The notes under the pieces: generated by a model | Seen by the model: the letters and a program-made list of their open reading frames with translations, nothing else | The model's database searches: none | What the model was told of the DNA's origin: nothing | Shown here: piece by piece, positions 13,999-23,225 of the stretch | How positions within the stretch are numbered: position 1 is the stretch's first letter | Layout: each line of letters starts with the position of its first letter | Source of the DNA: CAYQPF01 sp964419225 | Lineage (GTDB): Bacteria; Cloacimonadota; Cloacimonadia; Cloacimonadales; CAYQPF01 | DNA length: 60,196 nt | Assembly: GCA_964419225.1 (NCBI GenBank) | Contig: CAYQPF010000013.1 | Span: 1-60,196 of the forward strand | Direction of reading: 5' to 3' | Made by a program: the position numbers and the translations under genes

Positions 13999-16095
13999 TT
14001 ACTTATATTGCAGTCTGTATAGGTCATAATAAAGGCCTTCTTTTTGGAGGAGTTCCTGATGTGAGCCTTCTTCCACAATTTCGCCTTTGTGCAGAACCAG
14101 AATTCTGTCCACATGCTGGATGGTGGAAAGTCTGTGAGCAATTATAATGGAAGTCCGGTTATCCATAAGCTTTTTGAGAGCATCCTGGATGAGAATTTCA
14201 GTTTCAGTATCGATATTGGAGGTTGCCTCATCAAGGACAAAGATAGATGGATTATAAGCAAGAACGCGTGCGAAAGAAATCAGCTGACGCTGCCCTACTG
14301 AGAAAGTGGCACCTCGTTCCATGACAGGTTCCATATATTGTCCGGGAAGAGCTTCGATGAACTTATGTACATTAACATATTCTGCTACCTGTTTCATCCG
14401 GGCATCAGATATTTCATGATTATTCAGGACAATGTTGTCTTTGATCGTACCGGAGAATAAGAAAACATCCTGCTGGACAATGCCGACATTGGATCTTAAA
14501 TCATGCAGAGAGTATTCGTGCAGGGACTTTCCATCGAAAAGGATCTCTCCTTTTTGATAGGGATACATTCCCACAATCAGGCTGACAATAGAAGTTTTAC
14601 CTGATCCGGTATGCCCGACCAGAGCTATTTTTTCACCAGGTTTAACTTTGAAAGAAATGTTTTTTAAGACATCACCGCTATCATCATTATAACGCAGCCA
14701 GACATTGCGGAATTCTATTTCTCCCTGGAATTTCAGTTTGGAAGACAATTGTTCTTTGTAATCATCTTCAGGCTGGTCAAAGAGATCAAAGATTCTCTCA
14801 GCTCCGGCCATAGCAGCCTGCAGAATATCAAATTTCTCACTGAAGTCATTGATCGGTTCGAAAAGATTTCTCAGATAACTGGTAAAGGCAATGAACATAC
14901 CGATAGTGATTACATTATGTAAGATCTGCCCACCACCATACCACAGGATCAAAGCGATAGCTATCTGCTGAGTGATATTGATCAAAGGTCTGAAGAAAGC
15001 AAACAGTTTTAACTGGGAGATGGAAGCGTTATAATAATCTTTGTTAATATTAGCAAAAAAAGCTTTTTTATGATAGTATTGATTGAAAAGCTGGATGATC
15101 TTCACTCCGGAAATATGCTCAGCCAGGGTGGCATTCAAGGCAGCAACTTTCTTTCTTACTTCCCGGTAAACGATACGGGTTCTTTGTTTATAAAATATCA
15201 TCAAAACAACAACGCAGGGCAGAATGATAAAACTAACTAAGGCCAGCTGCCAGTTTAGAATCAGCATTACGATCATGATCGTGAGGATCATAACCGAATC
15301 CTGAAGCAAAGTGATGATGCCTGAACTGAGCATTTCATCCAAAGATCTGATATCGTTGGTGACGCGGGTGACGAGTCTGCCGATGGGGTTTTTGTCGAAG
15401 AAGGATAGCGGCATTCTTTGCAGATGGGCAAAGAGTTCGCGTCTGAGATCATTCATGGCATGTTGGGAAGCGAAGTTGGTTATATAGACCTGGAAATAAG
15501 TAAAGACGAATTTAAGGAGAATAGTAATGAGAAATAGCCAGGCAAGAAATTTGATTTGTTTATAATCATTATCACGCAGTTTTACGATATTGGAAAGAGA
15601 GAATTTGTTGATTTCTTTCAGATCGATGGCCAGCAATTCAGGTGAGATCTGCAGGTATGGACTATCAGCCAGAATTTCTTTGTTCCTGGTTGTAGCATTA
15701 ATCAGTACTACTTTTTCCAGGTTCAGATAGTGATTTTGCTGGAGATAGATCAGATCTTTTTTGGCGAGAAAGTTCTTTTGTTTAGTGGAGATAACAGCCA
15801 GATATTTGTCCTGGTAAGTATAATAAGTAAATTTTGGGTATTTGTTTTTGAAATCAAGTTGTACCTGTTCACTGGGAAACTGAACCGGGAATTTATCGGA
15901 GACGACATTGTTATCTACAGCACTTTTAGTAATCAATGGAATAGCGAGTTCTGCCAATGAAATAAGAATCAGGAAGACAAAGGACAGGACTACATAAGTT
16001 TTGTACGGTTTCAGATACTTGATCAGTTTTTTAAATAAGTTTCCGTCATATATTTTACCGGCAATTTCATCTTTTTGTAATTCGTAATTATCCAT
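13999..16095 (-). CDS. ABC exporter, canonical-site half of a heterodimer, with an extracytoplasmic insertion
   Basis: A 698-residue type IV ABC exporter half: six-helix membrane domain then ATPase. The ATPase shows Walker A VGHTGSGKTS, Q-loop GIVQQDVFLFSG, signature TFSVGQRQLISFARV (degenerate SVGQ), Walker B FVLDEATSNIDTETE with the catalytic Glu, and H-loop IIAHRLST. It carries about 115 extra residues (~62-178) between the first and second membrane helices, rich in Tyr, Lys and Asn, predicted outside the cytoplasm. This explains a length ~110 above normal. The degenerate signature plus intact Glu is the TM288-type pattern. It starts directly at the stop of its partner gene. The substrate is not evident; multidrug or lipid export are the usual roles. 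Confidence 0.93.
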   Translation of the reverse strand: MDNYELQKDEIAGKIYDGNLFKKLIKYLKPYKTYVVLSFVFLILISLAELAIPLITKSAVDNNVVSDKFPVQFPSEQVQLDFKNKYPKFTYYTYQDKYLAVISTKQKNFLAKKDLIYLQQNHYLNLEKVVLINATTRNKEILADSPYLQISPELLAIDLKEINKFSLSNIVKLRDNDYKQIKFLAWLFLITILLKFVFTYFQVYITNFASQHAMNDLRRELFAHLQRMPLSFFDKNPIGRLVTRVTNDIRSLDEMLSSGIITLLQDSVMILTIMIVMLILNWQLALVSFIILPCVVVLMIFYKQRTRIVYREVRKKVAALNATLAEHISGVKIIQLFNQYYHKKAFFANINKDYYNASISQLKLFAFFRPLINITQQIAIALILWYGGGQILHNVITIGMFIAFTSYLRNLFEPINDFSEKFDILQAAMAGAERIFDLFDQPEDDYKEQLSSKLKFQGEIEFRNVWLRYNDDSGDVLKNISFKVKPGEKIALVGHTGSGKTSIVSLIVGMYPYQKGEILFDGKSLHEYSLHDLRSNVGIVQQDVFLFSGTIKDNIVLNNHEISDARMKQVAEYVNVHKFIEALPGQYMEPVMERGATFSVGQRQLISFARVLAYNPSIFVLDEATSNIDTETEILIQDALKKLMDNRTSIIIAHRLSTIQHVDRILVLHKGEIVEEGSHQELLQKEGLYYDLYRLQYK

Positions 16096-17841
16096 TTAAC
16101 CCTCTAATCTGTCTTCAATTTTCTGTTTTTCGACTAAGTCACAATATATTCCGCCCAGGGTAATCAGATTCTCATGGTTACCGGATTCAACTATTTTTGC
16201 TTCATCCAGAACAATGATCTTGTCTGCATGTTGAATAGAGGAGATTCTGTGGGCGATGATGATAGTAGTTTTACCTTTTCTGATATCGATGAGGTAATCG
16301 AGAATATTCTGTTCTGTTTTAGTATCGACAGCGGAGAGTGCATCATCCAGGATCAGGATATTAGAATCACATAAAAGTGCTCTGGCGATAGCGACTCTTT
16401 GCTTTTGACCACCGGAAAGAGTAACACCTCTTTCTCCGATAATTGTTTGATAGCCTTGATCGAATTCCATGATATCCTCATGTACCTGAGCATATTTAGC
16501 AGCGGTTTCAATTTCCGCCTGTGTTGCTTCGGGTTTACCCAGAGCGATGTTATGGGAGATAGTATCAGAGAAAAGGAAGATGTCCTGAGGTACCATGACC
16601 ATGGAGTTATGCAGTACCTGCAGAGGTATTTTATAAATATCCTGAGTATCAATAAAAATGGAATTGCGGGGCGGATTATAAACCCGGCAAAGAATGTTGA
16701 CGAGGCTCGATTTACCGCAACCTGTTTTACCTACCACTGCCAGAGTTTTTCCAATCTCAATTTCAGTAGTGATATCATCAAAGATCAGAGGCATCTGATC
16801 ATTATATCTGAAGCTGAGGTTTTTAAATGAGATCTGACCTTTCAATTCGGTGATAGAAAAATCTGTATCGTCACCATCTCTGATTTCAGGTACAGATTCA
16901 AAAATAGAATTCAGGCGTTTAAGCGAGGCAGTTCCTCTCTGGTACATATCAACGATCCAGCCGATTGCGATCATAGGCCAGATCAGCATGCCGAGGTAAG
17001 AGAAGAAAGCCAGGAATTCTCCGATCGTGATTTTGCCTTCGATAGTAAAGAATCCTCCAAAAACAAAGACGATCAGCATGCTCAGGCTGATAATCAGTCC
17101 TAAGGAAGGATGAAAGACACCGGATAATCGTGCCATTGCTATATTTTGTTTTACATAATCAACAGAGAATTCTGTCATTTTCTTTAATTCTGCATCTTCC
17201 TGTCCAAAAGCTTTTATTACTCTGATCCCGGACACACTTTCCTGAACCATACCACTCAGCGAGGAAAAAGAGTTTTGTACTTTGCCAAAGCGTTTATGCA
17301 TACGGGCACCGAAATATGCTATCATAAAAGATAGCAACGGTAAGGGCAAAATGGAAAGAAAAGTAAGTCTCGGGCTTATTGCTATCATAAAACCAAGTGA
17401 GGACACTGACATCAGAATTATGTCTGCTCCGGCGATGAAACCCATACCGAGAAGCATACGGACTGCATTTAGATCGTTAATAGCATAGGCCATCAGATCA
17501 CCGATCTTGGAAGCATTAAAGAAATTCTGAGATTGTTTTAAAAGATGATTATAATAAGTTTGTCTTAAATCCCTGTCCATTTGCCAGGAATTACCGATTA
17601 TCAGAATTCTCCACAAATAGCGTAAGCCGGCTATACCGGCAGCCATAGCCAGAATAATCAACGAATAAATCAGAATATCCTTTTGGGTAAAACCGGGCTT
17701 TCCAATTTCATCTACGGTATATTGCATGATTTTGGGTATGACAAGCTGACAGGCATCCACGAGCACTAAAACCAGCAGTCCCTTTATAATTGTCCATTTG
17801 CTTCTTCTTAAAAAGGGAACAACCATCTCAAAAGTCTTCAT
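16096..17841 (-). CDS. ABC exporter, degenerate-site half of the heterodimer
   Basis: A 581-residue half-transporter with six membrane helices and a C-terminal ATPase: Walker A VGKTGCGKSS, Q-loop MVPQDIFLFSDTI, a perfect signature LSGGQKQRVAIARALL, and Walker B LILDDALSAVDTKTE. The residue after Walker B is Asp instead of the catalytic Glu, so its own site should hydrolyse ATP poorly. This is the pattern of TM287-type subunits, complementary to the gene at 13999-16095 (degenerate signature, intact Glu). AGGAGAAAAT precedes the start. The two genes abut and clearly form one asymmetric exporter. There is no regulator beside them. Confidence 0.94.
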   Translation of the reverse strand: MKTFEMVVPFLRRSKWTIIKGLLVLVLVDACQLVIPKIMQYTVDEIGKPGFTQKDILIYSLIILAMAAGIAGLRYLWRILIIGNSWQMDRDLRQTYYNHLLKQSQNFFNASKIGDLMAYAINDLNAVRMLLGMGFIAGADIILMSVSSLGFMIAISPRLTFLSILPLPLLSFMIAYFGARMHKRFGKVQNSFSSLSGMVQESVSGIRVIKAFGQEDAELKKMTEFSVDYVKQNIAMARLSGVFHPSLGLIISLSMLIVFVFGGFFTIEGKITIGEFLAFFSYLGMLIWPMIAIGWIVDMYQRGTASLKRLNSIFESVPEIRDGDDTDFSITELKGQISFKNLSFRYNDQMPLIFDDITTEIEIGKTLAVVGKTGCGKSSLVNILCRVYNPPRNSIFIDTQDIYKIPLQVLHNSMVMVPQDIFLFSDTISHNIALGKPEATQAEIETAAKYAQVHEDIMEFDQGYQTIIGERGVTLSGGQKQRVAIARALLCDSNILILDDALSAVDTKTEQNILDYLIDIRKGKTTIIIAHRISSIQHADKIIVLDEAKIVESGNHENLITLGGIYCDLVEKQKIEDRLEG

Positions 17842-18474
17842 ATTTTCTCCTGAATAACCAAAAAGCTAAAATCCCTAATGTGTCAAAATAATAATCAAGA
17901 TTATTTTCCATTTGTCGATATTATAGTAAATATAGATGTGTGTAACCAAATTGTGAATGGTGAATGGTTAATAGTGAATAGTGAATAAAAAAATCCAAAG
18001 AATCAATAATTTCTAACTAATCAGGTACTTAAGAGTATGTAAGGGCTGTTAATTTTGCCTCTCTTGGAGCCGAAATAGCCTCATTTCGGATAGAGAAACA
18101 GAAAGACTCAAAGAATAAGTGTCTTTCCTGCATACTGACAAAAAGCATTGAGTTTGTCTATAAAGTCCATATTATCTATATAGTCCATCCTTATATAACT
18201 ACCATCTCAGTACAAGTAACACCTGTTTGGCACAGCAAATGTATATTAATGGTTTATGATTGATAATTGTAATCAGAATGGGAAAAATTTTCCCGAATCT
18301 GGTAAGGATATAGGGACATTATCAAGAAAAGGGGTAAAATTTTCAAGGGGGTATAATGAATATTGCTGATTCTTGTTTTGTTAGAAATCTCATTTCACCC
18401 ACTTTAGTATTATTTTCAAATATTATTAAAATAAATATTAACTGGCTTGAAGCCAGCATTTAGAAGGAGTTACA
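17842..18474. other. 633-bp gene-free region between divergent genes; dispersed repeat and palindromes
   Basis: Contains a low-complexity GTGAATGGTGAATGG-type stretch (17955-17990), copy B of the dispersed repeat (18021-18190), an A/T palindrome GGGAAAAATTTTCCC (18279-18293) and a palindrome CTGGCTTGAAGCCAG (18442-18456) just before AGAAGGAG, the ribosome-binding site of the next gene. Promoters for the exporter (minus) and the secreted protein (plus) must lie here but none stands out. Confidence 0.55.
18021..18190. repeat. Dispersed intergenic repeat, copy B (~170 bp)
   Basis: Same orientation and order of blocks as 5141-5329: TCAGGTACTT, CTCTTGGAGCCGAAAT, the CCGAAAT/ATTTCGG hairpin, CTTTCCTGCATACTG, GCATTGAGTTTGTCTATA and a shorter GTCCAT array ending TAGTCCATCC. 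It differs by point changes and small deletions. The boundary match at both ends suggests a defined element. Confidence 0.75.
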
Positions 18475-21381
18475 ATGAACAAAAAAATTAGCGTGATCAT
18501 GATTATCTCTTTACTATTTTCATTTTTAATTGCAGCCGAATTTCCCAGTGCAGGTCAATTTTTGCCTAATCTGACAGTCGGTGATTTGAATCAGGATAAT
18601 TTGGATGAGTTAGCTTCCGTCTATTCAATAACAGACCAAAACAATCATCCTCAATATTTTCTTTATATCAGCACAATGGCAGATAATACCGAAATTCCCT
18701 TACCTGAAAAAGTATCTGCCAAACTTGCATTTGCCGATCTTAATGAAGACGGTAACAAAGAAATTTTCGTAGGCAGTGAATTTGGCAATGTTTTTGTATA
18801 TTCATATACCGGGACATTGATAACTATCATCAATCTAAGTACAAATTTTAAAATCAATTCTTTGATAACTGAAGATGTGAATAGTAATGGAAACCTGGAA
18901 ATCATAGTTACAGGTAATACTGCTGTAAGTACAGGTAAGGTATATGTGATAACTCATTCCGTTTTGAACTCTTTCACTCAGTATTGTTATTCAACTTCAG
19001 AGTATATTCAACCAGGTACTGCGGTCGGTAATCTTGATACAGATCAACGCAAGGAAATTACTTTCATAACTACAACCACTAATAACCATGTAGCCAAACT
19101 GAATAAATTAAAATTCAGTGAGAGTAACACTTTCCTGTTTGAGAATACAACTGTGTTAAGTTTCCCCACTAATCTTAGTATAGATCAACTATATTTTAGT
19201 AATATTATTCTTGCTAAAATTCTCAAAGAGGATGGAAGCATCAGCAAAAATAACAGAATTTATTTTTCTTTGATCTCTTATACCAGAAATACCACAACCG
19301 AAGGAGTATCTGTTTCCAACAATAACTACAGTTATGATTATTCAGTTAGTGCAACTCAAATTTGGAACTACAGTGGTGCTTATCAGGTTGACACATATTA
19401 TGCTTCAGTTATGCCTAAATTTGAAATAATCTGCGGAAATATTAAACCTGCCAATCCTGGTCTGGAAATGATTGTTCCTTTAAATAATCAGGTTCTGGAT
19501 ATGAAAACCGGAACTGCTCTGGGAGCTTTCTGCGGAACAAACAATGGTTTGAATCCCTCACAAGTTATTCATGCAACAGCAATAATTGTGGATCAAAATG
19601 GAAGTCCATATATCCATGCTTTTCAAGGTAATATGATTCTTGTTTTTGATAGTAATGGTATTGAAATGACTGACATGAGAAAATATTATGAAAATGATAT
19701 TGCCCGTGTAATATTGGAAAAAGACGAAGAAGACGAAATTTCGGTTGTTGGAGATATCTTTAACTTAATGCACAGTGATGAAATGAGAATTCCAATGCCT
19801 AATAGTTATGTTGAATGGTCACAATCACTAGGTAATGACCGGAATACTGGCTGTTATCTACAACCATTACCTAAGAGTATTATCGGAACTTTTAATCTAA
19901 ATTATGATGCTTTGATTGAAGAAAATGTCCTGATTAATAAGAATTCAACCTTGAATGTTGCCGGAAATGCCGAAGTGAGATTCACTAAAAGCATCTATGT
20001 AACCAACAGAGGTATTCTTGTCTCTACAGGTTCAGAGCTTAGTCCCATAACTTGGTCTGGTCTTTGCCAAAATACTACAAAGGGATTCTGGAAAGGGATC
20101 AGTATGGTCAATGAGTCATACTCGGATTTAAGCTATAATCAAATTAAAAATGCCGGCATTGCACTCAATATTTTTGATAAAGGCAAACACTCTATAAAAT
20201 TCAATACAGTTGAAAACAATGAAATTGGCATGGGTTTTTATAATTCTGTAGTCACAATCACCAATAATAAATTCCTCAATAATACATATGGTACCACATG
20301 TTATAATAATGCTTCTCCGATTATCGGTCTTCCTTTGACACGTGGAACAAACACTTTCAGCAATAACCAAATAGGCTTATTTGCAGATCTGTCTTTACCT
20401 ACTTTGGCCGAAGGGAAAAACAATTTTGAGAACAATACCCGTTACAATATTTTTACCCAGAATAACAGAACAGCCATCAAAGCTACCAATAATTGGTGGG
20501 GTTCAGCAAATGTTCTAACTATCGAAAACAAATTCAATAATAAGAACTTAGTGAATTATTCTCCCTGGTCAACAACTCCTAATCCTGTTTATGGAAGCAA
20601 AGATGCGACTGTATTCCAGTCTGCCTGTGAAGCTTTCTATGCCAAAGATTTTGTCACAGCTATCGACAACTTCAAAGTCTGTGTTGAAGATACTTTACTT
20701 ACAGAAAAACTGATCTCTCTCAATGCTCTGTTCAACTGCTACCAGTTTACCGATAATCTTTCAGAATATGAAGATTATCTTAATGAAAGAGTTCTCATAG
20801 ATACAGATGTACAGTCACAGGAAACGATCCTTGCGAATTTAGCCGGAATCAACCGTATTGAAAGCAATTTCCAGACTGCTTTGGATTACTATGAATCAAT
20901 CCTGGAAAATAGCCCCACTTACGAAGATTCCTGTTATGCAGTGATCGATATTGGGAACACTTATCTTGAAGCAGGAACCGGTTTAAAAGGAAAATATGCA
21001 GATTTACAGCCGGTCAGTGTTCAACAACATTTGATCAAGACCCAGAAGATTCTCAGTACAATTTTGGAAGGAAATCATTACACTTCAACTCCGGAAGTTG
21101 TATCAAATCTTGTCTTGAAACAAAACTACCCAAATCCTTTTAATCCTTCCACGACAATTTCCTTTATCCTTCCCAATGACGGGCAGGTAGAACTGAATAT
21201 CTACAATGTGAAAGGACAAAAAGTAAGATCCTTTGGAAAAGAACACATGATTCAGGGTTTACATAGTGTAGTCTGGAATGGCAAAAATGATAATTCTCAG
21301 GCTGTATCATCAGGTGTGTATTTCTGCAAATTAACCAGCGGAAATAAAACTCAGATCAAAAAAATGATCATGATGAAGTAG
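18475..21381 (+). CDS. Secreted FG-GAP/beta-helix/TPR protein with a type IX-like C-terminal sorting domain
   Basis: 968 residues with a signal peptide (MNKKISVIMIISLLFSF...IAA). Residues ~25-200 hold FG-GAP/VCBS-like blades (VGDLNQDNLDELASV, FADLNEDGNKEIFVG, EDVNSNGNLEIIVTG). Residues ~480-700 form a right-handed beta-helix with N-rich turns (NNWWGS near the end). Then come TPR-like helices (~715-850, ALDYYESILENSPTYEDSCY) and a C-terminal FlgD-Ig/Por-type domain (~880-968) with NYPNPFNPSTTISF, LNIYNVKGQKV, SGVYFCKLTSG and a KKMIMMK end. Such tails direct secretion and surface attachment. The C-terminal ~500 residues are paralogous to the subtilisin at 43794. AGAAGGAG precedes the start. The ligand is unknown. 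Confidence 0.88.
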   Translation: MNKKISVIMIISLLFSFLIAAEFPSAGQFLPNLTVGDLNQDNLDELASVYSITDQNNHPQYFLYISTMADNTEIPLPEKVSAKLAFADLNEDGNKEIFVGSEFGNVFVYSYTGTLITIINLSTNFKINSLITEDVNSNGNLEIIVTGNTAVSTGKVYVITHSVLNSFTQYCYSTSEYIQPGTAVGNLDTDQRKEITFITTTTNNHVAKLNKLKFSESNTFLFENTTVLSFPTNLSIDQLYFSNIILAKILKEDGSISKNNRIYFSLISYTRNTTTEGVSVSNNNYSYDYSVSATQIWNYSGAYQVDTYYASVMPKFEIICGNIKPANPGLEMIVPLNNQVLDMKTGTALGAFCGTNNGLNPSQVIHATAIIVDQNGSPYIHAFQGNMILVFDSNGIEMTDMRKYYENDIARVILEKDEEDEISVVGDIFNLMHSDEMRIPMPNSYVEWSQSLGNDRNTGCYLQPLPKSIIGTFNLNYDALIEENVLINKNSTLNVAGNAEVRFTKSIYVTNRGILVSTGSELSPITWSGLCQNTTKGFWKGISMVNESYSDLSYNQIKNAGIALNIFDKGKHSIKFNTVENNEIGMGFYNSVVTITNNKFLNNTYGTTCYNNASPIIGLPLTRGTNTFSNNQIGLFADLSLPTLAEGKNNFENNTRYNIFTQNNRTAIKATNNWWGSANVLTIENKFNNKNLVNYSPWSTTPNPVYGSKDATVFQSACEAFYAKDFVTAIDNFKVCVEDTLLTEKLISLNALFNCYQFTDNLSEYEDYLNERVLIDTDVQSQETILANLAGINRIESNFQTALDYYESILENSPTYEDSCYAVIDIGNTYLEAGTGLKGKYADLQPVSVQQHLIKTQKILSTILEGNHYTSTPEVVSNLVLKQNYPNPFNPSTTISFILPNDGQVELNIYNVKGQKVRSFGKEHMIQGLHSVVWNGKNDNSQAVSSGVYFCKLTSGNKTQIKKMIMMK

Positions 21382-21400
21382 GACTAGCGTCCAGCATATG
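21381..21400 (+). repeat. TAGCGTCCAGCATAT motif at a stop codon (copy 1)
   Basis: GGACTAGCGTCCAGCATATGG begins at the last base of the stop codon of the 968-residue secreted protein. A second copy of the first 16 bases lies at 21471-21486. Related copies sit at the stops of two other sorting-domain genes, at 43776-43794 and 48544-48560 (minus strand). Confidence 0.7.
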
Positions 21401-21470
21401 GTTCAGATATCATACAAGAGGTGTTTGTTATTCTTGAATTCTCTAATCATATAGTAAGTACATGAAACAA

Positions 21471-21486
21471 GGACTAGCGTCCAGCA
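21471..21486 (+). repeat. TAGCGTCCAGCA motif, copy 2
   Basis: GGACTAGCGTCCAGCA repeats 21381-21396 exactly, 90 bp further downstream in the same 3' region, before the terminator hairpin. Confidence 0.7.
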
Positions 21487-21520
21487 CTATTGCAGGGAGT
21501 ATGTGACGCAAACCGAATAT

Positions 21521-21552
21521 AAAAAAGGACTCAGAAATGAGTCCTTTTTTTA
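21521..21552. terminator. Bidirectional intrinsic terminator with GAAA tetraloop
   Basis: A-run, then GGACTCA, GAAA, TGAGTCC, then seven T. The 7-bp stem is perfect and has A/T runs on both sides, so it can terminate both the secreted-protein gene (plus) and the convergent methyltransferase operon (minus, ending at 21569). Confidence 0.9.
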
Positions 21553-21568
21553 TATGATATTTTCTAGA

Positions 21569-22348
21569 TCATTCTGCTACAATAAGTATCCCGTTTCCGA
21601 TTTCGGAAGGCAGGTGCAGATCTAGTTGCATCAGCATATAAGCCATGGGATATGTAAATAAATAGTATAATGGCAGTAGAAGTAAATACAGTTTGGATTT
21701 GCCGAGAATTGTCAGAGGATATTTCATGATAAGTTTCCAGGAGATCTGTCCCCATTTGCCATAAGTATATTTGAACTCTTTAACTGTGAAGCCTGCTGTC
21801 TCCAGCTTTTCCATAATCTCTTCCTTGCTATAACCCGGTCTTACATGTTCTGCGGTGAATTTGGCAGACTCATCGAAGTTGCTGGGTGAAGAAATGACTA
21901 ATTTGCCGTTTACCGCCAGAACTTTCCTGAAGTTTTGCAAGACCTGCCTGTCATTTGTTATATGTTCAAGAATATCAATGGCGATGACCAGATCGAACTG
22001 ACTATCCGGGGTATATAACTGCAAATCTGCCTGTTTGCTTTGGAAACTGTTCCAGCCTTTTGCTTTAGCATAAAAGGCAAAGGAATCCATGTAATCGGTT
22101 TTCAAATCCACAGCATGAATCTTGGCATTGTCCCAATTCTTCAGGATAAAGTAGGAATACTGCCCAAAACCTGCACCAGCATCATAGAACCTCAAATCTG
22201 CATAACCCTGAAAATACTTGTTTATTATTTTCTTAACATGCTTTTGTCTGAGTAAGAGCATATCCAAAGCAGAATAGAACATTACTCTCAATTGGGGAAA
22301 AACGCTGATCGTATCAGCAAAGAGGTCTTTAATATTGTCGTATTTCAT
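21569..22348 (-). CDS. SAM-dependent methyltransferase (class I)
   Basis: 259 residues. The class I methyltransferase core is visible: motif I FYDAGAGFGQYSYFIL, acidic end of beta 2 in IHAVDLKTDY, motif for beta 4 FDLVIAIDILEHITNDRQVL, and GKLVISSPSNFDESAKF. The C-terminal part (~195-250) is hydrophobic (LYLLLLPLYYLFTYPMAYML) and may associate with the membrane, as in methyltransferases acting on lipids or cell-surface sugars. It is encoded 7 nt after rmlA, which suggests work on a nucleotide sugar or glycan, but the substrate is unknown. AGGAAG precedes the ATG. Confidence 0.85.
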   Translation of the reverse strand: MKYDNIKDLFADTISVFPQLRVMFYSALDMLLLRQKHVKKIINKYFQGYADLRFYDAGAGFGQYSYFILKNWDNAKIHAVDLKTDYMDSFAFYAKAKGWNSFQSKQADLQLYTPDSQFDLVIAIDILEHITNDRQVLQNFRKVLAVNGKLVISSPSNFDESAKFTAEHVRPGYSKEEIMEKLETAGFTVKEFKYTYGKWGQISWKLIMKYPLTILGKSKLYLLLLPLYYLFTYPMAYMLMQLDLHLPSEIGNGILIVAE

Positions 22349-22355
22349 AATCTTC

Positions 22356-23213
22356 CTATAATGACATCAAATATGTGCCGTATCCGCTCTTTATGAGGGG
22401 TTCTGCCAGTTTTTGAAGCTGTTCTTTGGAAATGTACTCCATACGGTAGGCAATTTCCTCGATACAGCCGATTTTTTGTCCTTGGCGGTCTTCAATAACT
22501 TTAATAAATTGTGTTGCTTCGACCATGGAAGCATGGGTTCCGGTATCAAGCCAGGCATAACCTCTGCCCATCAACTCTACGCTTAATTGTTTTCTGCGTA
22601 GATACTCGATGTTGACATCGGTAATTTCCAACTCACCCCGGGGAGATGGTTTAAGGTTTTTGGCAATTTCCACAACCTGATTATCATAGAAATATAAACC
22701 CACTACAGCATAATTGGATTTGGGTTGTTTAGGCTTTTCCTCCAGAGAAAGAGCATTAAAATCAGCATCAAATTCTACAACTCCGTATCTTTCGGGATCC
22801 TGCACAAAGTATCCGAATACTACGGCTCCGTTTTCGATCAGAGCTGATCTTTGAAGCATTTTAGCCAGCCCGCTGCCATAGAAAATATTGTCTCCCAAAA
22901 CCAGACAGACTGAATCCTGGCCGATAAATTCTTCTCCCAAAATAAAAGCTTCAGCCAAGCCATTGGGATGAGCCTGTTCTTTATAGGATAATTTCAAACC
23001 CAGTTCTTCTCCGTTTCCCAGCAATTCTTCGAATCTGGGCAAATCGGCAGGAGTTGAGATGATCAGAATTTCCCTGATTCCTGAAAGCATGAGGGTTGAC
23101 AAGGGATAATAGATCATTGGTTTATCATAAATGGGCAGAAGCTGTTTGCAGACAACTTTAGTAGCTGGATAAAGTCTGGTTCCGCTACCTCCGGCCAGTA
23201 TAATACCTTTCAT
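22356..23213 (-). CDS. rmlA: Glucose-1-phosphate thymidylyltransferase
   Basis: 285 residues, matching the usual ~290 of RmlA (RfbA). It converts glucose-1-phosphate and dTTP to dTDP-glucose, the first step to dTDP-rhamnose and other deoxysugars. Signature elements are the N-terminal GGSGTRLYPAT nucleotide-binding loop, KQLLPIYDKPMIYYPLS, LVLGDNIFYG with the metal Asp, VFGYFVQDPERYGVVEFD, SLEEKPKQPKSNYAVVGLYFYD and GRGYAWLDTGTH. The rest of the rml pathway is not nearby. It lies between hisS (12 nt upstream) and the methyltransferase gene, so expression is probably shared with hisS. AAGGAG precedes the start. Confidence 0.96.
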   Translation of the reverse strand: MKGIILAGGSGTRLYPATKVVCKQLLPIYDKPMIYYPLSTLMLSGIREILIISTPADLPRFEELLGNGEELGLKLSYKEQAHPNGLAEAFILGEEFIGQDSVCLVLGDNIFYGSGLAKMLQRSALIENGAVVFGYFVQDPERYGVVEFDADFNALSLEEKPKQPKSNYAVVGLYFYDNQVVEIAKNLKPSPRGELEITDVNIEYLRRKQLSVELMGRGYAWLDTGTHASMVEATQFIKVIEDRQGQKIGCIEEIAYRMEYISKEQLQKLAEPLIKSGYGTYLMSL

Positions 23214-23225
23214 ATAGTCTCCTTC

